From Emergomyces orientalis (taxonomy: Eukaryota; Ascomycota; Eurotiomycetes; Onygenales; Ajellomycetaceae), in the NCBI GenBank assembly GCA_002110485.1, contig MOWL01000072.1, forward strand, positions 62,001-126,000: a DNA stretch of 64,000 nt, in the 5' to 3' direction. The translations under genes were made by a program, and so were the position numbers. Positions 1 to 11,858 of the stretch are shown here, piece by piece. Position 1 is the stretch's first letter. Every line of letters begins with the position of its first letter. Below the pieces are notes generated by a model. That model saw nothing but the letters and a program-made list of their open reading frames with translations, had not been told where the DNA came from and did not search any database.

Positions 1-3000
1 ATGTCGATGCCGTGATGGTTAACGGTGAATTCTGGGTAGAGAACGGGGACACCGTCCCTGGTCAACTGAACGAAAAGCTGGACGTAGTCTCCTGATAAAC
101 TCGAACCGGTTACCAGCCCATTATGGTCTGAATCAAGGGTACTTGTCGCTTTCCAGTAGGTTGCAAAATGAGTGATCTCGAGCGGATCACCGTGGTAAGG
201 CTTAATGGCCTGGAACTTGAAACGGATCTCACCGATTGCTCGTAACCTGGGATCGAAAAGAGGTAACGAACATGTTCCTTCAGATAATTTGCCACCTATA
301 AATACATCTGGTAACGCAACAGTCTTGGCAATGACCTTAGACCCAAAGGTAGGGAATATTTCAAACTCCAGAGCAAAGGTATCCAGGCGATCGATTTGGA
401 ACGATATAAGTCGAGCATCGTCCTGGATGGGAAGCATCACGTTTCGGGGTATAAGATCTGAAGTCTTCGAGGAAATCGTCAATCGTGCAGCAGCGTAACG
501 GCCGGCCTGGTAGAATACAATGGGTTCAAAAGACGGCGCTTGTTCAAAATATATTTGGATAAATGTTTTCGTGTCAAGGAAATTATGGCCGTACCGTCGT
601 AATGGAATAATAGGGGGGGGTAAAGAGAGAAGCGGAATACCATCGCCGCCGTCTGCTCCAGTCTTAGCTCCTCCTGATTTTTCAGCAAGGAGGGGGGAAG
701 TCATCGAGCCTGAATCTCGAAATCTAGGGCCGTTCAGTATATCTAGCGGTGTCCGTGCAGGTTTTGAACCTGCACGTCTTGACCAAAGCAGTATCATGCA
801 CTCTAGGTGACCTTCCCATGCAGCATAGTACATAGCGGATAATCCCTTTTCATCCAAAGCATCGGGGTTGACACCGCATTCCAGCAGCGTTCTCAAACAA
901 CCAACACACCCCTCACTTGCGGCATGGAAAATCGGGGTCCATTGGTAGAGCTTGTCTTTTTGGTCGAGATCTGCTCCATGGTTTTTGAGGACGAGGAGAA
1001 CTTCTGGAGCTCGACATGACCTCGCAACGAGATGTTGCGGGTACAAACCCTCCGCATCAGGGAGTAACTCAGCATTCCTCTCCAAAAGCAGGTTTATGAG
1101 TGGTAACGACGCATGCTGGCAGGCTAGATTTAGGGGAATGTGGTCGGATTCGGATGTCGGATTTATGCGAGCGTTATGGGCAAGAAGTTGTTCCACACAG
1201 GGAAGTTGATCCCGGATGATGCTGTGGATCAACGGGGTGAAATTATCGTGGTCCATCATGTCAATAGTAGAAATGCCTGCGTCGAGGAGCGGTTTCACCA
1301 TTTCCACTCTACCATGCATACAGGCATAGTGAAGCGGTATCCTCCCGTAGACATCTGATCGGGCAACATCAACCCCACGGTCCAGCCCCGCCTGGAGAAC
1401 AAAAAAGCGTCCCGATATTGCCGCCTCGTGGAGACAGTTGCGTTCATTGATATCGTCTTCTGCGTTCACGTCCACCAAACCAGTGTCAAGAAGAAGGGCG
1501 AGGACCTCGTCGGGATACTCATTTATTGCAGCTAAGAACATGCGGGTTAGTCGATCTCCTGCATCTTGTGACGATTGCAGTTTCGCGACCCATTCCCGCA
1601 GCGTTTGAAAATTGCCAGCAGACGTGGTTTGTAAGATCTGTAAGTCAGAATCGTCCTCTTCAGCAATAGCAACAACGCGATCTGCTAGGCGGGAAGCATC
1701 GAACTGAATATTTTCACCTTCCGCCCAAGCCTCAAGCTCCAACCTTGCGGTCGTTGCTCGATCAGAGAGGTCTCGCAGAACCTCCCGATTAAAGCACGGC
1801 TGTGCTTCGACGGCACGATGAAGATAAAGCTCTTTTGTGCGCGACTATGTGGTCCTATTGTTAGCTAGACTTATCTCCAATGCGGTGTTTTCTCAAGACT
1901 CGCGATGGCAAGCGGACCTTTGAAGTTTTATCCCACTATATATAAACGAACCATTGTCAGCATTTCCTCTTGATTTATTTTTCTGTCTTCGTTCTTTTCC
2001 TTCGTTTTCTTTAAGGGGTCTCGATCAAGCACACCACGGGGTATATCGACAAACCTTTTTCAAAATTTTAGAGACGGCGGTTTCGTTGATCTCGACGAAT
2101 TGCTGTTATACAGTCGATGAGTTGAGAAAATTTGAAACTCTCATCGATTTGTATTAACCTATGACACCGGATAGTTGACTCACTTGAAGTTTGTTCAGGT
2201 CTCCATCAAATTGTTGAAAGCCTTCGAACAAAGTGACGAAGTTTGCGGGTGCCTTTGAATTGGTAACCCATTTTTTCGACTGTATCAATCTCTTTTTATC
2301 GAGAAGCGTCTTGAGGCGTAGCGTGAACTGTATATGGGTTGTTTTATTAGCTTTTCTAGCACATTGAGGAGTCTGACGAAACTGCATCCTATCTCCAATA
2401 TTTCTCTTCGCGACGGCTAAAATCAGAAAAAAAGGGGAAAAAGGGTGATGGCGAACCTCTGCTTCCTTTTGAAGATAAAATACATTCACTTTCTCAATCT
2501 CTCGTTCCTATTGGGGAGATAAAAAAACATATGACGAAGTTAGCAATGGCTATGGATAGTACCAAATTTGCGTCGTATCGACCTGAGAAGACAATATAAG
2601 GGAAAAATGTTAAAGCGAAGTCACTGAACATACCAAACGAAAGAAGAAGACATCTTTATTCGCACGAAGGGCAGCTTGGGGGTCGAGAAGCTCCGGAGCG
2701 GCATCTACCGAAGAGCTTTGGGCGGGGATAGTGGGTGTCGCACTTAGTTGCTTGATGAGCTGGAGGCGAAGAAGTATTAGCCCATAACGTAAGTGAAGAA
2801 TAGGGAGGGAATGGTTGTAGCATCAGCTCGCCTTCTTGAGGGCCTTGTAGTTGAAAAAGCTAGCGGCGTATTCGGGAAGGTCGAGCTGGCGCCTTTGGAT
2901 CTGCTTTCCGAACTTCCTGATGGCGGACGGAGAATCGGGGTTCGGTTAGAGGATATGATACGCATCCAGGCAGATGCCTTGGAGGACGGAACGGCGATGG

Positions 3001-3023
3001 ATGCGAGGAGGGGGAGCTTACAT
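1..3023 (-). CDS. PHO81: PHO81/nuc-2-type phosphate-sensing CDK inhibitor, partial at the left edge
   Basis: Orthologue of yeast Pho81 and Neurospora NUC-2. In that family the protein inhibits the Pho85/Pho80 cyclin-dependent kinase when phosphate is low and so lets the PHO transcription factor act. Exons (minus strand): 3023-3022, 2916-2832, 2759-2634, 2507-2457, 2327-2184, 2102-2055, 1935-1918 and 1844 to beyond position 1. About 772 residues are in the window. Residues 1-200 form an SPX domain starting MKFGKQ, with EYAASFFNYKALKK and a basic KTLLDKKR stretch. Residues about 260-505 are about six ankyrin repeats. From about residue 600 a conserved C-terminal part begins that leads toward the GDPD-like domain (GLVTGSSLSGDYVQLFVQ near the edge). 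The exon chain is chosen because it restores continuous SPX sequence in frame. Odd features: the start codon is split AT|G, intron 2 begins with GC, and exon 7 is 18 nt. The C terminus lies outside the window. Confidence 0.9.
754..776. repeat. Perfect 10-bp inverted repeat in PHO81 coding exon
   Basis: CGTGCAGGTT at 754-763 and its exact reverse complement at 767-776, with a 3-base loop. It lies just after the last ankyrin repeat and codes Arg-rich residues (RRAGSKPARTP) on the minus strand. Confidence 0.85.
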
Positions 3024-3633
3024 ATTTTCTGCGAGAGGTCTGTGAGGGACGTAGCTAAGTAATAGCTACAAAGGGTTTCTTTCCCCGCCAACCTGTTGAC
3101 AATCAGGGTGGGGGGTTGCGACAAGGGGGCGCGCAAAACACAGAAGAGAGTTTCGATCTCCTGGATACGGGGAGTAAGAGAGTCGCAATAGGGCTTCAGG
3201 AAAGAAGACAGCAACGGATAGTTCTCTAAACAGGGCAATTGGTGGCGGGCGAAGTCAATTGAGGGGAGACTTCCAAGAGGGTGGCACGGCAGGGTGCTAG
3301 CAAGTTGAGATGAGACAGAGATGAGGTCACCACGGGGGAGAATGGGGGAGATGAAGAGGGAAGATGACGGCAAATGCGCAGTTGATTGTACCGACATGGC
3401 AGACAGAGACACAGATACAGATGGTAGAACAAGAAGAGGATGTATATTAAGTGATGAGGTGGGGTAGCAATGATGTATGTACTGTAGAGTAGATGCGATG
3501 ATGGAAAAGAGGTAGAGTTGCTTACCAGGTATGTCTTGCTTGCCCTTGTACCGTGGGTATGAATGAAGCTGGAGGATCCAACCAAGCCAAGCTATGCTAT
3601 GCTTCAGACAAACAACAACCAGCGTAGGGAAGC

Positions 3634-3692
3634 ATATATACATATATATACATACACACACAGACACACACACACACAGAGAGAGAGAGAGA
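3634..3692. repeat. TA/CA/GA compound microsatellite
   Basis: Runs of TA-containing words pass into (CA)n and then (GA)n just upstream of the PHO81 leader. Confidence 0.9.
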
Positions 3693-3711
3693 TGCGGGTA
3701 TTACAAGAAGA

Positions 3712-3769
3712 AAGAAGAAGAAGAAGAAGAAGAAGAAGAAGAAGAAGAAGAAGAAGAAGAAGAAGAAGA
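3712..3769. repeat. (GAA)n trinucleotide repeat
   Basis: About 19 uninterrupted AAG/GAA units, purine on the plus strand. It follows the CA/GA microsatellite by about 20 bases. Confidence 0.92.
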
Positions 3770-3985
3770 GGGGCGACAGAGGGGAGCAGAGGGGTATGTA
3801 AGTACTCTCTATAGCTGTGCTGTTGCTGTATGAGCTAAGGTCAGTCTAGCTCCCAATCTCTGTATTGGTTGGCGATGGAACACCTAGGTAGAGGTACCCA
3901 GGGAATGTATGTAATGTACTCACTCTACTCTCAGTGGAGGAGGTACCCCGTCTGCCGCAGCCTGAGAGCGTAATTCTGGTCCAGA

Positions 3986-3993
3986 CACGTGGG
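3986..3993 (+). promoter_or_regulatory. Possible Pho4/NUC-1 site CACGTGGG
   Basis: CACGTG at 3986-3991 is followed by GG, matching the high-affinity core used by the PHO bHLH activator in yeast and Neurospora. It lies about 0.96 kb upstream of the PHO81 start codon, at the edge of a G run. PHO81 is known to be under PHO control in yeast; a role here is inferred from position and sequence only. Confidence 0.35.
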
Positions 3994-6301
3994 GGGGGGA
4001 AGAGGGAAGAATGGAAGAGTGAAGGTACCCTGGAACTGTAATATCCACATCCACAGAAACAGAGAGATACGGATACGAATACAGAACAGATATCAAATCA
4101 GTCAGTCCCTCTGTTCTGTTGACGAGTGTGCTGTTGGTGGCTGTGGAAGTTTCTTCTTTTCTATAAATACAAAAACAAAACGATATATTTTTTTATTCAA
4201 TACATGACGTTGCCAGCCACTCACTAATATAAAAAATATTAAATAAATAAAAGAATAAATAAATAAATAAAATCTTACGAGGGATCGCCCCGCCTGCAAT
4301 AAATAGCTCCGTCTTGGCAAGATCTGCGTAGGTACATATATGTACAGTACATACCATCCACATTTCTTCCTCTTCTCCTTCGCTCTCTCTTCTTCTGCAT
4401 AACTGATACTTTTGAACAATGACGTTCTTGATGGTATTATTACGTAGTATTACTTCTGTAAAACAACCCCCCCTAAGTACCTGGGATCGCCATTCCAGTT
4501 CCATTCCATTTTTCTTCTCTTCTTTTCTCGAGGAGAAAGAAAGTGTCAAAGGAATCTGCGGCCAAGTCACCAATTACGAGGCCCCATCCACGCACGTTTG
4601 TGGCTCTGCTTCTGCCCGTCATTCTGCCCATCAATTGGCAATCAGCAATAATTGGGTCCCCCCCTTTCCTTCCTTGTCGACGCTAGACTGGCTGGGTTGG
4701 CTGGGTTAAAAGCTTGTTCCTGCTCCTGGCTCTTGTTGTCTTCTTCTTCTTCTTTCTCTGCATCTACTAGGACTCTCACAGAATAGGATGAATAACATGA
4801 CTGTGAATACTACAGGGTCGTGATCTTATCTAGGTAAAGCAGGAGAGCCACTATGCCTACATATCAGAAAAATAATGGCAGTTCCTTGGTGACAGAGACA
4901 AGAGAAACAAGAAGACATAGTCAAACCTGGGTTTAGGGCTTTCATGTTCTTACCTCTACCCTAACTACTACATTATCAACCAGGTTATCAACCAGGCAAT
5001 CAACTACGGGGACAGCAGGATAAATCCTCAAGAGACTCTCAAGGCTCTTAGAGAGGGATTCAAATTTCTAACAAGGAATCAATGCTATTGCAGTTTCTCG
5101 TCTTCTAATAACCAACGATCCCACCACCCCCCCTCCAAAAAAAAAAAGAAAAGAAAATTAAAAAGAAATCGAAAAGAAATCAAAAGAAATCGAACACCTC
5201 GCCATTGCGGTTAAATCTCCAGGCTGATGAAGCCCATCCATCAGCTCATCGAAAATTAACAGGCCATTATCTGAGAAATCCCCGTCAACAATTCTAGATT
5301 CTAAGCCCAGGTCCCAGCGTCAATGGTCGGTATACAGATATGAAGTGAGTGGATTGGTGAAACTGCCTACCTAGGGACCTCTATATATACCTAGGTATAT
5401 ATATGTCGCTTGTTGGTATCACCTTGCAAACATTCATCGGGTTTAGAACGATATCGTAGGGCTCCCCTACTCGTGATTCAACTCTCAACTCTCAGCTGCC
5501 AGCTCTCTTCTCAACTCCTCTTCAGTGTTGTGGCCTTAGCAATTGCGATCCGGCCAATAGGTAAGGTAGGTAGGTAGTCTGCGAAATGAATCAGCAGGTT
5601 GCAAGGGTTAATGGTATTTCTTTTGATGAATAAACTCAACCGAGTCCGAGCCCACGCCCAAGCCCGAGTCCAAGTCTATTTAAACTACTTATCAGGTACC
5701 TGGGTAGGTAGGTATCTAACCTGGGTATCGCAGGACGGGAACACGGACAGGACAGGTAGGAGGATTATTTGATTTAGAGAAATGAGGCCTCGTCAGACCT
5801 ATAATGGCATAATCAAAATATTCATATATGTATAGATTCGATGCAACTTTCAGTTTTCTCACAGGCAAGAAATTGACCACTCAAGAAATGCTAGGAGACA
5901 CCTCTACTATCCGCCGGGGTTTGATACTATGCATACTACATACCTCCAACCTTTGGGAGTCTTGGGGGACATTAACCAACCTTGATAAGGCAGAATATAT
6001 CCATCATTTAAGTGAGGTGCTTGGCGCGCGTCCCGTCCATAGTGAGCATCTACGTGTTTTTGGCGGCTGGTGCTTGAAACGTGTCAGTCTGCTATCTGCC
6101 TCTTTACATGTACTCTACGCGGCGTACTGAAGTTATACTCATTACTGTTGATTCACACCAACAATCCTCAGATAAAGAAAAAGAAGAAAAAAGGGAAAAG
6201 AAATTGCCCCGAGTTCTGTCTTTCCCGAGGCCTCCAGCTGTTTCATGTCGCAGCCCCGAAAATGGCTTGGGGCCCGGATGCGGTTAGCGGGCTATCATCA
6301 G

Positions 6302-6311
6302 GTCACGTGAC
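6302..6311. promoter_or_regulatory. Palindromic E-box GTCACGTGAC
   Basis: A perfect 10-bp palindrome with a CACGTG core, of the type bound by bHLH (Cbf1-like) or bZIP factors. It lies about 0.9 kb upstream of the start at 7207 and about 70 bp before a CCAAT box (6380-6384) and a TATA-like TTTATACC. The bound factor is not determinable from sequence. Confidence 0.4.
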
Positions 6312-6633
6312 ATAAATACTATTGGTAGAACAATAACTGGGAATCCCTGTCTGCCAAGGCTGGTTCCTGGTTCATCTGGCCAATCAGAAGCAGTAGTGGC
6401 CCAACCCTTTATACCTAGAGCAGACTAGCGCAGAAGTCTCGTCCCCTTGTCCAGGTTTCACTCAAATTTTCCCCGTGCAAGGTTATCCAACGCGCAGCCA
6501 AAAATCCCCCGCCAACTCCCAAACTCAGCCAAAAACCCAGAAACTAAGCCGGGGACTAGCCCTGCCTCGACCCTGACTAATATAAACACACGGCTGCACT
6601 ACGCGACACCACTACGACCACACACGCTCAGAC

Positions 6634-6660
6634 CTCATCTCATCTCATCTCATCTCATCT
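6634..6660 (+). repeat. (CTCAT)n pentanucleotide repeat
   Basis: Five CTCAT units in a pyrimidine-rich stretch (6630-6740), probably in the 5' leader of the gene starting at 7207. Confidence 0.85.
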
Positions 6661-7206
6661 CCTTCGACCTCATCCTTCCCTTCTCTTCTCCTCTCCTCTT
6701 TTTTCTCTCCTCTCTCTCTCCTTTCCACCTCGTCTCCTCCCTCACTTCTTCCCGCTTGGGACTGTCACTCCTTTGGTCTGTTGTTGTTCTTGCTGTTGTT
6801 GCTGTTGTTGTTTCGGGCGCTTAATTTATGCCCTCCACGCTCCTTTCACAATCCCCCGTCTATCCCCAACTCCTGTCGTTCCTTTGCTCTGGCGGACCCC
6901 GTGCCTGCATCTCGTCCTACTCAGCCTCCCTTAAATCAACAAAGTAATCCTTCCTAATAATACTCCCCCGGCCTCCGTGTTACCTCCTGCTACATCTGCG
7001 TCTGGGATATGGTATAAGCCGGTTTGGTGTCGATACTATTAATCAGACCATTCCATTGGGCTGCATTGAATCCATTCAATCCCTAGAAATAAATAGGGAT
7101 TTACCTTTTTTTATATTTTATTACCAAACAAGGACCTTTTATCTATCTATCTGCCTACCTACGTATCTACCTATAACTCGTCTCTCGAAAGAGAGAATAT
7201 CGAGTT

Positions 7207-9731
7207 ATGCATGGCCACAACCACTTCCATAGAAGGGCTGCTCCTCCCATCGCCGTCAATCCGACCCTTCTCTTGAGAAGGGCTCCCGCAGATGCAGATT
7301 CCACCTCTTCTGCAGACCTAAGTTCACAATCATGTGCCCCCGGAGACACAACTGGTGTTTGCGAGAGATCCGCCAGCCAAACTACTACAACCACTCTCCC
7401 CATCGTTCTAGGGGTGGTGTATGTTACCTCCGTTTCCTTCTTTCTTTGAATATTCAATATACAATTTTAAAAATAAAATCACAAAATACAAACTAGAAAG
7501 AAAGAAGGAAGGAAGCAAAGAAAACAAAAGAAAGCCCTGCTAAATTGTGACCTATAGTATCCCCCTTACCGCTGCGATTATCGTACTCCTCTTTTTGCAT
7601 CGCCGCCATATTAAAAAGCTACGGTCTGAGGATGCAAATGATAAACACAAATCTCTGGATTTCGGTTTGGATGTCGTTCCCTCCTCGGGCAAGAAAAAGG
7701 ATGGCCGTGGTCGTAAGGGCGGAATGGAAATGACCACTGCCGACGCGGAGAAGTCTATTCGTCGAAATGATCGTGGTCTGTCGTTGGATATCACCATGAC
7801 GAGCCCTTACCTCCTACCACCAGGTCTCCATGGTTCTGCCGATTCGCTACATTCCCTATCGAGATCTGTACATGTCGATGATGATAGATATCGCACTGCG
7901 ACAACCTTCTCTCCCAGCGACAATGGATCTATGCGGTCATTCCGCGGCAATTTTAGGCCAGGCGCAGATGATTCTTCCAGTCATACCGGCGTGAGCAGTC
8001 GACATGCTCCAGTCGGTGATGAGATGAATGCCAATCTCCTCAACAATGCGCAGCACATGTCCAGAACAAGCCCTCCACCTCCACCCGGAACTGACAGACA
8101 TGCTATTGGGTTTAATGCCAGTCACATGAGCCCTCCGCACATGCCAGCAACACTCACCCATGATACCGCACCCTATCAATCTGGCATCCATTCTCCGGAC
8201 CGCTCACTTGGACCTAAAAGCACTCTCACACCTAGAAACGAACTCAGGAAGAGCAATGATTACCTAGGTGCTCTCATCCAACGAGGCACCACTCCAGAGA
8301 TCGCTGACAACGCTGACCGTAGGCAGTCCCCTCCAACACCGGGTGTAGCCATTTCTCAGAATAACCCATCCGATGAATTACATCTATCGGATACGCGTGC
8401 GGTTACGCCTCCTTCATTTGTTCTCCCGGATTCTGACAATGACCTACCCGGATCAAATTCCCAGTCGCAGTCGTACTCTCAGACACCTGCCCCGGAACCG
8501 GCGCAGGCACAGGCGCAGGCGCTGCCTCGCATTTCTTTTCCGTCCGACGATGACCAAAGTGACTATGGAGATGACCAAAGAAATTCAACCCTCGTTCTCC
8601 CCCAACTGAACATCGAGCCTCCGGAGTCGAACACTCCCCAACCAGACAGGAAAGCTCGTTTGTCTACCATGTACGGTCTCCCAGATGACCAAGGGTACAA
8701 GTTTGACACCCGCCGCCTTACCGTCGGCATCCGTCCGCTGCCACCAGAAGACCCATCCGACAACCCGGAGCAACGGGCCAACCGCATTCGATCCTTTTAC
8801 AAAGAGTACTTTGACGAGAGCAGTAAACCTGCCCCGCAAGAGGAATATTACGAAGATTACGGCCAAGATGACTATAACCAAGACATGCCGTACGATCCAG
8901 CCTACCCGGATCCCTACGGCGGCGGCTACGGCGGCTACGGCGATGATTACAATATGGGTTTCTACCCTCCAGAGCCCCCCCCTTTTGCCCAGCCCATCGG
9001 GCGCCGCGCTATGACCCCGCCACCCCGAATGCCGCCAAACTTCTACCACCAACCACTGCGCCAACAAGGCGCAGCATCCGCCTTAGGTTACGCACCAAGC
9101 CACAGAACATTCTCTTCGGCATCCGGTGACCCGGGCCCCCGCGCATTCTCATCGATATCCAACCGGGGACAGCCAATGCCACGGAAACCCCAACTGCCAC
9201 CACCAGGCCCCCTCCACATCCTCCCCAGCGCGCACAAGCTCAAGGATGATACCATGATTCTTCCGATCGATTACGCACCGGGTCCTACCTCCAAGGACCG
9301 TAGAGCAGGTCGTCCCGAGACACCGCAGGGAGGACTACGACCGTATATCCCGGTCCGCCCAGCAAATATTTCCCTGGCGTCTTCATATGATGACCTCGCA
9401 GCCATGCCTAGTCCGTAAGTAGCCCGTCATATCATCAGAAGCGAAGCATATTTTTTTATAAATTTTTAATACTAATACATCCCCCAGCCACGCCCTCCGC
9501 AAATCCGGCACCTACACCGCCCTCGACTTTGCACCACCCCCGCGCTTCAGAAATGCCGAAACATCCAGCGACTCCGGTAGCATCCGCAGCAATCGCACTG
9601 GCGCCTCAGCAGCGCATGCGTATAATATCCGCAACGGGGCGTACCGGGTTAGTCGTTTGCCGCCTGAGACTGTCGGGACGGTGGAGGATATTACGTCGAA
9701 TTTGAAGCCCACGTGGGGTATGGAACGGTAG
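7207..9731 (+). CDS. Single-pass membrane protein with long disordered cytoplasmic tail
   Basis: Exons 7207-7418, 7558-9414 and 9488-9731 give 770 residues. Splice ends are GGT|GTATGT..CTATAG|TATC and TCC|GTAAGT..CCCCAG|CCAC. The junction rebuilds a hydrophobic segment at about residues 62-82 (LPIVLGVVIPLTAAIIVLLF) followed by basic HRRHIKKL, so a single TM helix with a cytoplasmic C terminus is likely. There is no cleavable signal peptide; the short N-terminal part starts MHGHNHFHRR and is Ser/Thr-rich. The long tail is rich in Pro, Ser, Asp and Gln, with an acidic Tyr/Gly region (about residues 440-480) and many SP/TP sites. The stop-anchor architecture resembles fungal sensor-like or Skg6-type membrane proteins, but I do not recognise the family by name. 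It faces a second protein of similar layout, convergently, at 12442-13751. Confidence 0.8.
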
Positions 9732-10316
9732 GATGGGTTTCTATATATTTAAACTTTGGTGGGGATTTATTGGGTTCCGATTTTGGATGTCCCTTTTTTC
9801 TCATTTCCACGTTTCGTTTTTTTTAATTTTTCGTTTGTGTTTTGCGTGTGGGGTTGGGTGTCCCATGTTTCTCTCCTTTTTTCTAATTTTGAGCCTGGTG
9901 CCTTTGACCCCCCGTTTTATATATATATATATCATGGGGGCGAAATGGGTGTATGTGAGGGTTCCGAGTGGTGGCTGGAGTGGGGGCGGGAGAATACAAG
10001 TGTGGCTGTGTAATGATCTAATCTATCAGAAACATCTTTTTTCATATTTATTTATTTTTTATTTTTTCATTCTTCGTGTTTGTGACTATGAGACGGATAC
10101 AGGTGTTGGAAAGGTGAACAGAGACGATGCAGATAAAGGCGAACACGAGGGATTTATTACGACATATCTTTTTTTAATTTTCTTACTGCTGCTGATATTC
10201 ATTCAGTAACTGTCATATGGTACAGGGACATGTGCATTGAAAAGGAAAGAGGAAATCAAATGGGGCACGGGGACAAACCATGAATTAAATTTTCATGTTT
10301 ATCTACATATTTTTAT

Positions 10317-10334
10317 CTACGGAGCACTCCGTAG
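10317..10334. repeat. Inverted repeat CTACGGAG-CA-CTCCGTAG
   Basis: Perfect 8-bp arms with a 2-bp centre. It is related to the TACGGAGTA words elsewhere in the window (16045-16053, 28764-28772, 50768-50776). Confidence 0.85.
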
Positions 10335-11836
10335 CAATCACATAGATAGATATATATCTCGGATTTTCTTGATTTTTTAACTTTTCTTTCCATGTCCCCC
10401 GAGATTACACTGAGATTGAATGAAATATGATAAATTGAAAATCGCGTGGGTATCAGTAGCAGTCAACCATACTCAGAATACTCCGTGCTGCGTAAAGATA
10501 TAGGTAGTACTGAGTGATCATTACCTACCTGGGTGACCTAGGTAACCTCCATGTCAGAAAATAGAAGACCTAACACAGCAGATCTTTTTCAAGGTTGCAA
10601 TGCAATGGTGCTGACTGACTGACAAGCATGACCTGGTTAATGCTGGTGAAATGAATGAGTTTTTATTATATATACACCCCTGTTTCCATACCTCTTAGGT
10701 AGAGATCAATGCTGAGTAGTATTGCAATGAACTCAAGAAGTCGCGTCAATTAACCCCAATGAGGTAGCCATTGTCTTTACCTACATACATGTGTAAAAAC
10801 TCAGATCAGATCAGACCAACTCTTCTTTCTTTCTTTTGGATTATATGTAGATACTTGATTGATTAATTTGCTAGTATCCGGAGGATTTTTTAAAAAAATT
10901 AAAAAAAATTAAAAAATAAAAACTGCCTACTTTAGATTTGAGGAGATTTGTTTTAAGGCAGAGAATATTTGGCCTATATTTGCCATTGTGTGGATGTGTG
11001 CATCTATAGTAATTATTCCCCCCCGGCCCCCGCCCCCCAGAGCAAGGATGATATAAATAAAAAATAATTGTTTCCTCCACATTTTTTGTTCTCTCCTGTT
11101 ATTCTCGGATTTTGACTTTGATTTTGATTTTTAATTGATGGTAAGAAATTTGAAGAAGTAACAAACGAGATTTCTCGGATGCAACGAGAGTTCAGGGGGT
11201 GAGTGAGGGAGTGGAGTGAGTTGTGGCTGATCGCCCAAATTTCCCAGACTAATTACCCGTACGAAGAGGACCCATGTATTAATTTCATTCCACTTTTGAG
11301 TTGAAAAAACAGGGAGACTGATAACATCTGGTTTGGAGCTGACATTTCACAGCGCAGGTTTATCAGTGATTTAAGAGCATTAGATCTATGAATAACGGCC
11401 ATGTGTCATTGAATTGGGTACATATAAATGAGGGTAGAAAGAAGTAATAGAGAGAACGTTGCTTTTTTTCTTTCTTTTTTTTTCTTTTTTCATACTATGT
11501 TATACTACTACTAGGCTATTACTATATACTATATACCATGTATGTACTTGCATTAGAATTACCCAAAGAGGGGGGCGTGGTGGTAGATAGAGAGAAACCA
11601 GAGGGTGTAGTGGTAGATACAAAAAAAAGGCAGGCGCAGGGGCTGGGGGAGAACAAACAAATAAAAGCAAAAACGAAAAAAATAAATAAATTTGGGAATA
11701 AAATGGGATGGGAAAGGATGAGATATGCAGGCAGAGGCAGGAACGGGAATGCGGTGGGGATTTTAGGAGAGAGGAATGGTGTGGAGCAGAGGAAGTTCTG
11801 ACGATGATGCTCGTGGCAATGCCAGCTTGGACAGAG

Positions 11837-11858
11837 ATATATATATATATATATATAT
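11837..11858. repeat. (TA)n dinucleotide repeat
   Basis: Eleven TA units in the 3' intergenic region. Confidence 0.9.

Larger units (their letters stand above)
3024..7206. other. PHO81 / membrane-protein divergent intergenic region
   Basis: This 4.2-kb spacer separates divergent genes. It holds the PHO81 leader and promoter (up to about 4 kb) and the promoter and leader of the gene starting at 7207. I see CA/GA and GAA repeats, a CACGTGGG site at 3986-3993, many GTAGGTA/TACCTAGG-type words at 5380-5760, a palindromic GTCACGTGAC at 6302-6311, and a CCAAT box followed by a TATA-like word near 6380-6410. Open frames here (for example near 4193-4573 and 6447-6824) are rich in repeats, lack domains, and are not called. 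Confidence 0.6.

Noticed and set aside
754..776. TTTTGAACC within a hairpin, resembling a tRNA T-arm
   Set aside because: It is inside a conserved coding exon and no other tRNA arms are present.
2777..3673. 298-codon open frame on the minus strand over the PHO81 leader
   Set aside because: It overlaps the real SPX exon in another frame and its 5' half is microsatellite translation.
3563..3833. Open frames of poly-Arg or poly-Glu
   Set aside because: They are translations of the GAA and GA repeats, not proteins.
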